From positions 1 through 64,000 of the forward strand of contig JBDHBX010000014.1 in NCBI GenBank assembly GCA_039592335.1: 64,000 nt of DNA, given 5' to 3'. The notes under the pieces are model-generated. The model searched no databases. It worked only from the letters and a program-made list of their open reading frames with translations, and was not told the origin of the DNA. The first letter of the stretch is position 1. Each line of letters opens with the position of its first letter. This document shows positions 50,366 to 58,974 of this stretch, piece by piece. This stretch comes from WVYX01 sp039592335. GTDB taxonomy: Bacteria > Gemmatimonadota > Gemmatimonadetes > Gemmatimonadales > GWC2-71-9. The position numbers were made by a program, and so were the translations under genes.

Positions 50366-51322
50366 GTGGAGCGAATCCTGGTCACCGGAGCCTTGGGACA
50401 GATCGGATCGGAACTCGTGCTTGCGCTGCAGGAGCGGTATGGGGTCGAGCAGGTCGTGGCGTCGGACATCCGCATGCCGCCCGCCTCGGCGCGCAACCAC
50501 GACGGCCCCTTCCAGCACGTCGACTGTACCAACCAGGAGCAGATCCGCGAGGCCGTTCGGCGCCACGACGTCGACACGATCTTTCACCTGGCGGCCCTGC
50601 TCTCGGCCGTGGCCGAAGAGCGCCCGCACGTCGCCTGGACCGTCAACATGGGCGGCTTGTACCGCGTGCTCGAAGTGGCACGGGAGAATCGCTGCGCCGT
50701 GTTCGTGCCGAGCTCGATCGGCGCGTTCGGGCCCGGGACGCCGGTGGACAACACGCCACAGGACACCCTGCAGCGCCCGACCACGATGTATGGCGTCACC
50801 AAGGTGGCCGGCGAGCTGCTGTGCGACTACTACCACACCCGCTTCGGCGTGGACGCGCGCGGCGTGCGCTATCCGGGGATCATCTCACACGTGACGCCGC
50901 CGGGAGGCGGCACGACCGACTACGCCGTGGAGATCTTCTACGAGGCGATCAAGCACAAACGGTACACCTGCTTCCTCCAGGGAGACACGCGGCTCGACAT
51001 GATGTACGTGCCGGATGCGATCAAGGCGGCCATCGAGGTCATGGAAGCCGACGCCGGCCGCCTGACCCACCGCAACGCGTTCAACGTCACGGCCATGAAC
51101 TTCACACCGGAGGAGCTGGCCGCGGCGATCCGCAAGCACGTTCCCGAGTTCACCCTGAGCTACGCGGTGGACCCGGTGCGGCAGTCCATCGCCAACTCCT
51201 GGCCCAACTCGATCGACGACAGCGCCGCACGGGAGGAGTGGAGCTGGACGCCGTCGTACGATCTCGAGGCGATGACGGCCGACATGCTCTCGCACCTGGA
51301 GAAGAAGCTCGAATCACCATGA
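50366..51322 (+). CDS. L-threonine 3-dehydrogenase, short-chain (epimerase-like) type
   Basis: Extended SDR enzyme of 318 residues oxidising L-threonine to 2-amino-3-oxobutyrate with NAD. TGALGQIG (7-14) binds the cofactor; SSIGAFGP (Ser116/117), Tyr142 and Lys146 in MYGVTKVAGE are catalytic. RYPGIISHVTPPGGGTTDYA and YTCFLQGDTRLDMMYVPDAI are threonine dehydrogenase signatures. The partner ligase (kbl) is not in the window. GTG start at 50366 with GGGAGG upstream. It overlaps the DsbD gene by 4 bp. Confidence 0.92.
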   Translation: MERILVTGALGQIGSELVLALQERYGVEQVVASDIRMPPASARNHDGPFQHVDCTNQEQIREAVRRHDVDTIFHLAALLSAVAEERPHVAWTVNMGGLYRVLEVARENRCAVFVPSSIGAFGPGTPVDNTPQDTLQRPTTMYGVTKVAGELLCDYYHTRFGVDARGVRYPGIISHVTPPGGGTTDYAVEIFYEAIKHKRYTCFLQGDTRLDMMYVPDAIKAAIEVMEADAGRLTHRNAFNVTAMNFTPEELAAAIRKHVPEFTLSYAVDPVRQSIANSWPNSIDDSAAREEWSWTPSYDLEAMTADMLSHLEKKLESP

Positions 51323-53412
51323 GACGCACCCTTGCTCTGCTGGCGGCATCGATTTTGGGCGTGCCGCTCGCCGCCCAGCAGGGGGAGGACCCCAGCCCAC
51401 ACAGCGACGCGCGGCTCGTGTCGGAACTCGCGGCCATTCGGCCGGGCGAGGCGTTCACGGCCGCACTCCATCTCACGATGGACGCCGGGTGGCACAGCTA
51501 TTGGCGCAACCCCGGCGACGCCGGGGGCGAGACCGTCATCGAGTGGACCCTACCCGACGGGTTCAGCGCGGGAGCGATCCAGTGGCCCCACCCCCACCGC
51601 ATCGAGGCCCCACCGCTGGTAAGCTACGGGTACGACGACGAGGTCCTGCTGCTGGTCGACGTGGTCCCGCCGCCTCAGGTCCAGCCCGGCAGCACGGTGA
51701 CGCTCAAGGCGCGTGCGGACTGGGTGGTGTGCGAGGAGATCTGCCTACCGGCCACGGCAGACCTCAGCCTCGCGCTTCCCGTGGCGGAAGGCGCCGTGCG
51801 GCTCGACCCCGAGTGGGGTCCGGCCGTGGCACGTACGAGAGCACGGCTGCCGGTCGTGATGGACCCCTGGGCGATCGAGGCGTGGCGCGTGCCGGACGGA
51901 TTCGTCCTGGCGGTGACCCCGCCCCGCGGCTGGGACGGGACGTTCCGGGGCAGCTACTTCTTCTCCAGCGCCAGCGGCGTCATTGCCCACGCGGCCCCCC
52001 AACCGCTGACCCGGGACGGCAACACGTATCAGCTCTCCCTGGCACCCTCCGAGTACCTGCAGGGCTCCCTGGCGCGACTCGAGGGAGTGCTGCTCGCCCC
52101 CGACGGCGTCACCTGGGATGCCGAGCGCGGTGCGCGGGCGATGACCGTCGACGTCCCGGTGACCGAGCGCCCCATCGTGGCCGGCGCACCACTCACGCTC
52201 CTCACCGCGCTGTTGTTCGCCTTCGCGGGCGGCATGCTGCTCAACCTCATGCCCTGCGTCTTCCCGGTCCTGTCGCTGAAGGTCCTGGGGTTCGTGAGCC
52301 AAGGCGGCGCGGACCGCAGCAAGGTACGGGCGCACGGCGTCGCCTTCGCGGCGGGAGTGATCGCGTCGTTCTGGTTCCTCGCGGGATCGCTCCTCACCCT
52401 GCGCGCCGGCGGGACGGCCCTGGGCTGGGGATTCCAATTGCAGTCGCCGGTCTTCGTCGCGATCATGGCCGCGCTGTTCTTCCTGCTGGGGCTCAGCCTG
52501 TTCGGCGCCTTCGACGTGGGCACCTCGCTCACCCGGCTGGGTGGTGTCCTCGGCGCATCGGACGGATACGGTGCGTCCTTTGCGAGTGGCGTGCTGGCAA
52601 CCGTTGTGGCGACGCCGTGCATTGCGCCCCTGATGGGCGCGGCGCTCGGATTTGCGCTCACCCAACCGCCCCTGCCGACCCTGCTCGTGTTCGGCACCCT
52701 GGGGCTCGGCATGGCGACGCCTTATCTCGCCCTCTCGATGGCACCGGCACTGCTCCAGCGCCTGCCCCGTCCCGGTGCCTGGATGGTGACGCTACGGCAG
52801 TTCCTGGCCTTCCCGCTGTTCGCGACCTCCATCTGGCTCGTCTGGGTCTTCGGACGGCAGACGGGCTTGGACGGGGCCACCGCGCTCCTGGCAGGCCTCA
52901 CCCTGCTGGGCTTCGCCACCTGGGCCTGGTGGCGCTGGCGCGACGTGCCGCGAGGCAGTTGGCCCTTCACGACCTCTCGGGTGGTGGCCGCGCTAGCGGC
53001 GATCGCGGCGGTGGCGGTCATCGTGCGGGGGATCGGAGGGGAAGCAGCAGCCGCGGACGACCTGTGGCAACCCTACACGGCCGCTGACGTCGCCGAGCTG
53101 CGGGCGGCAGGGCAACCGGTCTTCATCGACTTCACCGCCGCCTGGTGCCTCACCTGCAAGGTGAACGAGCGTGTGGTGCTCTCCACGACAGAGGCGGAGG
53201 AGGCGTTCCGCGAACGCGAGGTCGCCCTGTTCATTGCGGACTGGACCAAGCGCCATCCCGAAATCACGCGGGCACTCGAGAGCTTCGGGCGCAGCGGCGT
53301 CCCGCTCTACGTGCTCTATCCGGGAGGCGATCACGGAGGCGCCGTGGTGCTCCCCGTAATCCTGACGAGACAGATCCTGCTCGAAGCGCTCGAGACAATT
53401 CCATCCGACTGA
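51319..53412 (+). CDS. DsbD/ScsB-type thiol:disulfide interchange protein
   Basis: Membrane protein of 697 residues that carries reducing power from the cytoplasm to the periplasm. It has a signal peptide (1-20), an N-terminal periplasmic domain with two Cys (VVCEEICLPAT), about eight membrane helices with NLMPCVFPVLSLK and ATPCIAPLMG (the transfer Cys pair), and a C-terminal thioredoxin domain with WCLTCK (Cys610, 613). Its ATG overlaps the threonine dehydrogenase stop (ATGA). The secreted thiol redoxin at 53438 is a likely client. Confidence 0.93.
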   Translation: MRRTLALLAASILGVPLAAQQGEDPSPHSDARLVSELAAIRPGEAFTAALHLTMDAGWHSYWRNPGDAGGETVIEWTLPDGFSAGAIQWPHPHRIEAPPLVSYGYDDEVLLLVDVVPPPQVQPGSTVTLKARADWVVCEEICLPATADLSLALPVAEGAVRLDPEWGPAVARTRARLPVVMDPWAIEAWRVPDGFVLAVTPPRGWDGTFRGSYFFSSASGVIAHAAPQPLTRDGNTYQLSLAPSEYLQGSLARLEGVLLAPDGVTWDAERGARAMTVDVPVTERPIVAGAPLTLLTALLFAFAGGMLLNLMPCVFPVLSLKVLGFVSQGGADRSKVRAHGVAFAAGVIASFWFLAGSLLTLRAGGTALGWGFQLQSPVFVAIMAALFFLLGLSLFGAFDVGTSLTRLGGVLGASDGYGASFASGVLATVVATPCIAPLMGAALGFALTQPPLPTLLVFGTLGLGMATPYLALSMAPALLQRLPRPGAWMVTLRQFLAFPLFATSIWLVWVFGRQTGLDGATALLAGLTLLGFATWAWWRWRDVPRGSWPFTTSRVVAALAAIAAVAVIVRGIGGEAAAADDLWQPYTAADVAELRAAGQPVFIDFTAAWCLTCKVNERVVLSTTEAEEAFREREVALFIADWTKRHPEITRALESFGRSGVPLYVLYPGGDHGGAVVLPVILTRQILLEALETIPSD

Positions 53413-53437
53413 TCGCAGAGGGAAAGGACGGAATCGC

Positions 53438-54079
53438 ATGATGGTCAAACAACTGGTGAGTGCGGCACTGGGTGGCGCGGTGGCCTTGGCGCTGTGGTGC
53501 GCGACGCCCGACACCGGGCACGCTCAGGACGCCACGTGGGAGATTGGCGAGGCGGCACCGACCTTCACGCTGCCCGACACCTACGGCAAGGACCACGACC
53601 TGGCGGACTACCGGGGGAAGTGGGTCATCCTCGAGTGGCTCAACTACGAGTGCCCCTACGTGGGGAAGCACTACAGCAGCGACAATATGCAGCAACTCCA
53701 ACGCGCCTACACGGGGCAAGGAATGGTGTGGCTCGCCATCGTGTCGTCCGCCCCCGGCAAGCAGGGGTACCACGAGCCGGAGGAGATGAACGCGATCTCC
53801 AACGAGAAGGGGAGCGCGGCGGACGCCGTGCTGCTGGATCCTGAGGGGAACGTGGGCCGGTTGTACGGCGCCAAGACTACGCCCCAGATGATTCTCATCG
53901 ACCCTGAAGGCACCCTGCTCTACAACGGGGCCATCGACGATCGGCCCACGGCCCGACTGGCCGACATCGAGGGCGCACACAACTACCTCGTGGCGGCCAT
54001 CGACGAGGCGACGGCCGGCCAGGCCGTGAGCCAGGCGACCACGCAGCCGTACGGGTGCTCGGTGAAGTACAAGAACTAG
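53438..54079 (+). CDS. Secreted peroxiredoxin/thioredoxin-like protein
   Basis: Redox protein of 213 residues. A signal peptide (about 1-29, ending GHAQ) precedes an AhpC/TSA-type fold: AAPTFTLPDTYGKDHDLADY, KWVILEWLNYECPYVGKHY (single N-terminal Cys, no CxxC), TPQMILIDPEGTLLYNGAID. A second Cys is near the end in PYGCSVKY. It probably exchanges thiols with DsbD encoded upstream. GGAAAGGA lies before ATG 53438. Its TAG shares the CTAG tetranucleotide with the queF stop on the other strand. Confidence 0.87.
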   Translation: MMVKQLVSAALGGAVALALWCATPDTGHAQDATWEIGEAAPTFTLPDTYGKDHDLADYRGKWVILEWLNYECPYVGKHYSSDNMQQLQRAYTGQGMVWLAIVSSAPGKQGYHEPEEMNAISNEKGSAADAVLLDPEGNVGRLYGAKTTPQMILIDPEGTLLYNGAIDDRPTARLADIEGAHNYLVAAIDEATAGQAVSQATTQPYGCSVKYKN

Positions 54080-54480
54080 CCGCCGCCCCGTTCCGCCACC
54101 GCCACGATCGCGATGCCACCGCGCACGTTCTGGCTCACCTGCACCTGCACGAAGCGGGGCTCGATGGCGAACATCACGTCCTCGGCGATCCGGCCCGCCA
54201 GCGTCTCGCAGAACGCACCCTCGTCACGGTAGGACCAGAGGTAGTACTTGAGCGACTTGGATTCGAGGCACCGCTCACCCGGGATGTACTCCACCGTCAC
54301 CGTTCCGAAGTCGGGCTGCCCGGTGCGCGGGCAGATGGAGGTGAACTCGACAGCCTCCAGGGTAACGCGCTGGACGTCGGGCGCCGGGAACGCCTCCCGG
54401 CGGAGGACCTCACGTGCCTCCTCGGGGCTCTCCGGCCTGGGAAGCGGACCGGTGGGCGGCAACTCGCGGGCTGGGCTCAT
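54076..54480 (-). CDS. queF: NADPH-dependent 7-cyano-7-deazaguanine reductase QueF
   Basis: Short (type I) QueF of 134 residues, reducing preQ0 to preQ1 in queuosine synthesis. The thioimide-forming Cys50 lies in TSICPRTGQPDFG, with Asp57 close by and ESKSLKYYLWSYRDEGAFCE (Glu73) as the NADPH and substrate region. Ends VSQNVRGGIAIVAVAERGGG. ATG 54480 is preferred over an in-frame start at 54522 that would overlap queC. It diverges from queC-queE. Confidence 0.93.
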   Translation of the reverse strand: MSPARELPPTGPLPRPESPEEAREVLRREAFPAPDVQRVTLEAVEFTSICPRTGQPDFGTVTVEYIPGERCLESKSLKYYLWSYRDEGAFCETLAGRIAEDVMFAIEPRFVQVQVSQNVRGGIAIVAVAERGGG

Positions 54481-54520
54481 AACTCTGTTGGCGCGGCGAC
54501 CCTTGCGTAGCTTTCTCGAC

Positions 54521-55243
54521 ATGACGCCCCAATCGCAGCCCAGGGCCGTGGTACTCCTCAGCGGTGGGCTCGACTCGACGACGACGCTCGCCGTCGCCAG
54601 GGCGGAGGGCTACGAAGTATATGCCCTGACCGTGGAGTACGGCCAGCGCCACGCCGTCGAGCTCGAAGCGGCCAGCCGTATCGCGACGGCCCACGAGATC
54701 GCCGATCACACGGTGTTGCACGTCGACCTCGCCCACTTCGGCGGCTCGGCACTCACCACGGCCGCGCCCGTCCCCAAGGACCGCCCCAGCGGCGGGCCCG
54801 GGCACGACGTACCGGTCACCTACGTCCCCGCCCGCAACACCGTGTTCCTCGCGCTCGCGCTGGCGTGGGCGGAGACGCTGCAGACCGGACACATCTTCAT
54901 CGGCGTCAACGCGCTCGACTACTCCGGCTACCCCGACTGTCGACCGGAGTACGTGGAGGCCTTTGAGCAAATGGCAAATCTGGCCACCAAGGCCGCGACT
55001 GAGGGCACCACTCCCGTCTCCATCCACACACCGCTGATCGGGCTCACCAAGAAGGAGATCATCCTGCGAGGGCTCGAGCTCGGCGTGGATTACGCGCTCA
55101 CAGTGAGTTGCTACGACCCGGTGCCCACCGGCGAGGCGTGCGGTCGGTGCGATGCCTGCCGCCTGCGGCGCAAGGGGTTCGAGGAAGCGGGAGTGCCCGA
55201 TCCCGCAGTGTATCACACAGGACCCACCGAACTGCGGCGATGA
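54521..55243 (+). CDS. queC: 7-cyano-7-deazaguanine synthase QueC
   Basis: ATP-dependent enzyme of 240 residues making preQ0 from 7-carboxy-7-deazaguanine and ammonia. The PP-loop is LSGGLDSTTTL; the zinc site is CYDPVPTGEACGRCDACRLR. ALDYSGYPDCRPEY and IGLTKKEI are standard blocks. The ATG lies 7 nt after TAGCTT with no Shine-Dalgarno, possibly leaderless. It overlaps queE by 4 bp. Confidence 0.95.
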   Translation: MTPQSQPRAVVLLSGGLDSTTTLAVARAEGYEVYALTVEYGQRHAVELEAASRIATAHEIADHTVLHVDLAHFGGSALTTAAPVPKDRPSGGPGHDVPVTYVPARNTVFLALALAWAETLQTGHIFIGVNALDYSGYPDCRPEYVEAFEQMANLATKAATEGTTPVSIHTPLIGLTKKEIILRGLELGVDYALTVSCYDPVPTGEACGRCDACRLRRKGFEEAGVPDPAVYHTGPTELRR

Positions 55244-55875
55244 GCTACGCGGTCAAGGAGCTCTACTACACTCTCCAAGGCGAAGGCTTCCACACGGGGC
55301 GGCCCGCCGTCTTCCTGCGCTTCGCCGGATGTAATCTCTGGTCGGGCCACGAGGCCGATCGAGCGAGCGCCATCTGTCCGTTTTGCGATACGGACTTCGT
55401 CGGGACCGACGGCCCCGGGGGAGCCAGGTTCGAGGACGCGAGCGCCTTGGCGGCGGCCGCTGGCGACGCCTGGCCGGCCGGTGCAGCCGGCACCCCCTTT
55501 GTGGTCTGCACCGGCGGAGAGCCGCTGCTGCAACTCGACGAGCCCCTGTTGGCGGAACTGCACGCGGCGCGGTTCGAAGTGGCCATCGAGACCAACGGTA
55601 CCCTGCCCGTTCCCGACGGGGCAGACTGGCTAACCGTGAGCCCCAAGGCGGGAGCCCCGCTGACGCTCCGGTCGGGCGACGAACTCAAGCTGGTGTACCC
55701 ACAGGAGGGCGCGGAACCGGAGCGGTTCGGCCAGCTAGCCTTCCGCCACTTCTACCTGCAGCCAATGGATGGACCCGAGCGAGAGCGCAACACGCGGCTC
55801 ACCGTACGCTACTGCCTCGATCACCCGCAGTGGCGGCTCAGCCTGCAGACACAGAAGTACCTAGGGATTCCCTGA
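55240..55875 (+). CDS. queE: 7-carboxy-7-deazaguanine synthase QueE
   Basis: Radical-SAM enzyme of 211 residues converting 6-carboxy-tetrahydropterin to 7-carboxy-7-deazaguanine. The cluster motif is the QueE variant Cys-x14-Cys-x2-Cys (AGCNLWSG ... ICPFCDTDF). VVCTGGEPLLQ and VAIETNGTLPVP follow. ATG overlaps the queC stop. QueD, which makes its substrate, is not in the window. The end overlaps the convergent gene at 55861 by 15 bp. Confidence 0.94.
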   Translation: MSYAVKELYYTLQGEGFHTGRPAVFLRFAGCNLWSGHEADRASAICPFCDTDFVGTDGPGGARFEDASALAAAAGDAWPAGAAGTPFVVCTGGEPLLQLDEPLLAELHAARFEVAIETNGTLPVPDGADWLTVSPKAGAPLTLRSGDELKLVYPQEGAEPERFGQLAFRHFYLQPMDGPERERNTRLTVRYCLDHPQWRLSLQTQKYLGIP

Positions 55876-58854
55876 GTTCGTTCCGGGCTTCAGGATCACG
55901 CCCTGGTTGGTCTTGCCGTTCATGGTGATCACCAGCGGCTCGTCGAAACGCAAATGGCGCACGGTGCGGCTTTCCTTCGCGGCGGGCTGCGTGGCGAGCC
56001 ACTCCCAGTCCACGAACCCCTCGCCCGCGTCCTGATTGACCGTGAAATAGCCCACGTTGTTGGAGTTCAGGTTCTGGAAGAAGTGGGTCCCCTGCGACGG
56101 CGTGACGCGCAGGTCCTTGAACCCCGCCTCGACGATGGCCCGCACTCCCGAGATCTGATCCCAGGCGACCGGGATCCCGAGCCAGGGATCCAGTGAGCCC
56201 CAGCGCCCAACACCGATCAGGAGGTAGGGAACGCCGCGCGCCTTGAGATCGCTGTTGAGCTGGGCCACGTCGACCGCCGCCTCCTTGGTCGTGGAGCGAT
56301 CGAACCGGTGCTTGTCGATCACGACCACGTCGTGAATGTCGTCGATCCTGCCATGCCCCAGGACGCTGGGACTCTCCACCACGATATCCTCGCGGCGCAC
56401 GTCCCCCACCTCCAGCTCTTCGAACTCCCGCGTGAGCGCCAGCGGCCGCATCTGCAGAAAGCCAAATTCCTTTGGCTCGCCGCCGGTCGTGGCGAGGTTG
56501 ACGGCGAACTCGATCTCGACCGGGGCGCTGGTGCCCTGTTCTCCCAAGTCGAGCAGGTGATCCAGCACCTCCGCCAGCGGGAAGAGATCCTGCTTCAGTA
56601 CCGGTGCGAAGCTCACGAGGCGCACGCCAGCCCGGGAGAGGCCGTCGTACACCGCGTCGTTTTCGGGCGAGTAGGTCGAGCCGACCGCATGCAGCGTCCC
56701 ATCCCGCTCGGCGTGGTCCAGTCCGAGCCGTACCATGCGGTCGTCGTCGGGGTCGTGGACCCCGTCGGTCTCGGTCCCCAGGTCGAGCGCCCAGAAGTTC
56801 CGCTGCGAGGAGTCGAGGAACTCCTGCACCGAGGAGAACTGCAACACGTGGCGTGGGTACCGGGGACAGAATCGCAGGCACTGCTCTCCTTCGCCCACCG
56901 TGCGACCGAGACCGAGGGCCACGGCAGCGATGCCGTCCCGCGACGTGAAGGGCGGCGAGGGATAGAAATTGTGGGACCGCGCCACGCCGGCGAAGTCGGG
57001 GTAATACAGACCGCCGTGCTGTGCGCCCACCAGCTGCTGCACGATCACCGCCATCTTCTCCTCTTCCAGCCGGTAGGGCGTGGCGTCGAGGTACGCCTTG
57101 GCGCGGGGCGAGAACGTCGAAGCGTACACCCGCTTGATCGCGATGATGAGCTGGGCTAGCGCCGCGTCGGGATCGTCGCTGTTGTTGGGCAGCATGAACG
57201 TCTTGTAGATCCCGGCGAACGGCTGGTATTGGTTGTCCTCCAGGAGGCTCGAGGAACGCACGGCCAATGGCTGCTTCATGTGCCGCAGGAAGACCGCGAG
57301 ATCCTTCTCGACCGACTCCGGGAACCGTGCGGCCAGAAACCGCTTCTGGATCTGCTTGTAGTCCTGCCGTTCGATCGCGAAGTCCCGCAGGCGATTCCGG
57401 TCCAAGAAGTCGTCGAACACATCACTACCCAGGACGACGCATGGCGGCACGGCGATCCGGACCCCCGGGAAGTGGGAGGTCGCATCGTAGTCACGCAACA
57501 GGTAGTTCACGAACGCCAGACCACGGGCCTTGCCCCCCAAGGAGCCCGCGCCGATACGCGTGAACGGCACCGTGCCGTCGAACCGGTCCCGTTCATAATC
57601 GACAACGATCCCCCGGCTCTGCTCCCGGCGATACACCTCCATCGCCCGAATGAGGTAGTGCCGCAGCTCCTCGACCCCCTCGAAATCGGACAGCTGCCAG
57701 GGCCGGAGGTTCTCCGCCAGCACAAATTCGGTCCGGGTCTTGAGCCACCGCGAGAAGTGATTGCGTGCAGCGTGGTAGGCGACGCACTCACCCGGAACGG
57801 TCCACAGCTTCTCGATCAGCCCTTCCAGGTCGGGAGCGCGGTCGACTTCGGTATTGTCGGGCATGCGGAACACGAAGTCCCCGAACCCGAACCCGTCGGC
57901 CATGAAGTCGCGCAGCTGCTGCAGCAGCACGGGAGAGTCCTTGAGCAGGAACGAGGCACCGGCCTGGTGTGCCAGCTTCTCGTTCTCGGGCCGACCCGAC
58001 TGGAGCATGATCGGAATGTCGTGCCGCAGGCCCCTGACCTGGCGGGCGAGCTCCACACCCGCGAGCGGGTCGAGCTTGCCGCCGTGCGGGAACTCGATGT
58101 CGGTGATGAGCCCGAGAATCTCGTCTGGATACTCGCTGATGAACCCCCACGCCTCCTCGTACGTCTGGCATAGCAGCACCTTGGGCCGCGCACGGATCCG
58201 CATGAGCTTGTGCGCCCGATTCAGGCCCTCCGGCATGAGGCGGTGGGCGTGCTGCATGAGCTCGGTGTAGATCACCGGGAGGAACGAGGAGTAGAACCGC
58301 GGCTTGTCTTCGACCACGACGATGGCCGGTACTCCCGCCTGGCCCGTGTCCTGAGCGAGGTTCCGGCGGTCCTCGATGTACTTGACGATGGCCAGCAGGA
58401 TCCTGACGTCGCCCTGCCACAGGAAGATGCGCTCCAGCCCGGAGGTGTCGTTGCTCGCCATGAAATCCTTGAGCTCGCGCGCATCGTACGCCAGCAGGAC
58501 GACCGGGGTATCCAGCCCGGCCTCCCGCACCCGGCGGACCAGCTCCAGGACGTTCATGTCCCCGAGGTTGAGGCTGGAGATGATGATGTCGTGCCGCCGC
58601 TCCTCGGTGGCGAGCGCCAGCGCCCGTTCACCGGTCGAGACGTGCGTGAGCTCCGGGGTGTGCCGCAGATTGAGATCGAGGAACTCGGTGAGGACCAGCT
58701 CGCCGAGATCGCCGTCCTCGGCGAGAATGAAGGAATCGTAGAGGCTCGACACCAGCAGGACGTCCTGGACGTGATAGGACATCAGCTGCTGGAACCGGCC
58801 CTGCCGGCTCCGGTAGTCCCCCTGAGCTCGCTCTCCCGGACTCGACGTGTGCAT
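55861..58854 (-). CDS. Double receiver domain fused to PPDK/PEP synthase nucleotide-binding domain
   Basis: Protein of 997 residues. The first receiver-like domain (about 28-165) has Ser94 at the phospho-acceptor position. The second (about 176-320) is intact: Glu182-Asp183, Asp252 in LITDIEFP, and Lys305. From about 430 a PPDK-N-like ATP-grasp domain follows: GAGSLGGKARGLAF (Lys442), AVRSSSLLEDNQYQPFAGIYKT, and EFGFLQMRPLA. The His-carrying swivel and PEP/pyruvate domains of PEP synthase are missing. Function unknown; perhaps a response-regulated kinase or ATP sensor. GGAGAG precedes ATG 58854. Confidence 0.85.
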   Translation of the reverse strand: MHTSSPGERAQGDYRSRQGRFQQLMSYHVQDVLLVSSLYDSFILAEDGDLGELVLTEFLDLNLRHTPELTHVSTGERALALATEERRHDIIISSLNLGDMNVLELVRRVREAGLDTPVVLLAYDARELKDFMASNDTSGLERIFLWQGDVRILLAIVKYIEDRRNLAQDTGQAGVPAIVVVEDKPRFYSSFLPVIYTELMQHAHRLMPEGLNRAHKLMRIRARPKVLLCQTYEEAWGFISEYPDEILGLITDIEFPHGGKLDPLAGVELARQVRGLRHDIPIMLQSGRPENEKLAHQAGASFLLKDSPVLLQQLRDFMADGFGFGDFVFRMPDNTEVDRAPDLEGLIEKLWTVPGECVAYHAARNHFSRWLKTRTEFVLAENLRPWQLSDFEGVEELRHYLIRAMEVYRREQSRGIVVDYERDRFDGTVPFTRIGAGSLGGKARGLAFVNYLLRDYDATSHFPGVRIAVPPCVVLGSDVFDDFLDRNRLRDFAIERQDYKQIQKRFLAARFPESVEKDLAVFLRHMKQPLAVRSSSLLEDNQYQPFAGIYKTFMLPNNSDDPDAALAQLIIAIKRVYASTFSPRAKAYLDATPYRLEEEKMAVIVQQLVGAQHGGLYYPDFAGVARSHNFYPSPPFTSRDGIAAVALGLGRTVGEGEQCLRFCPRYPRHVLQFSSVQEFLDSSQRNFWALDLGTETDGVHDPDDDRMVRLGLDHAERDGTLHAVGSTYSPENDAVYDGLSRAGVRLVSFAPVLKQDLFPLAEVLDHLLDLGEQGTSAPVEIEFAVNLATTGGEPKEFGFLQMRPLALTREFEELEVGDVRREDIVVESPSVLGHGRIDDIHDVVVIDKHRFDRSTTKEAAVDVAQLNSDLKARGVPYLLIGVGRWGSLDPWLGIPVAWDQISGVRAIVEAGFKDLRVTPSQGTHFFQNLNSNNVGYFTVNQDAGEGFVDWEWLATQPAAKESRTVRHLRFDEPLVITMNGKTNQGVILKPGTNSGNP

Positions 58855-58875
58855 CAGCTCTCCCGGCAACGACAA

Positions 58876-58911
58876 GTGGCTGTGGAGAGGATTGGACCCC
58901 TCCACAGCCAC
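58876..58911 (-). terminator. 12-bp perfect hairpin between gdhA and the receiver-PPDK gene
   Basis: GTGGCTGTGGAG (58876-58887) and CTCCACAGCCAC (58900-58911) pair around a 12-nt loop. It sits past the gdhA stop (58975) and 22 bp before the next start (58854). No T-run follows on the minus strand, so it may be a terminator or an attenuator. Confidence 0.6.
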
Positions 58912-58974
58912 ATTCTACAAGAAAACGCTGCGTCGCGCCGCGTCCGGCGTGACTGACCGACCCGCGTGAGCCGC

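Noticed and set aside
48959..50836. 625-codon minus-strand open frame opposite the CoA-transferase
   Set aside because: Shadow of a well-supported plus-strand enzyme; His/Asp/Val-rich with no domain.
54076..55875. queF/queC/queE considered as part of a 7-deazapurine DNA modification defence island
   Set aside because: No dpdA-type transglycosylase, restriction or phage gene is near, and queF favours ordinary queuosine synthesis.
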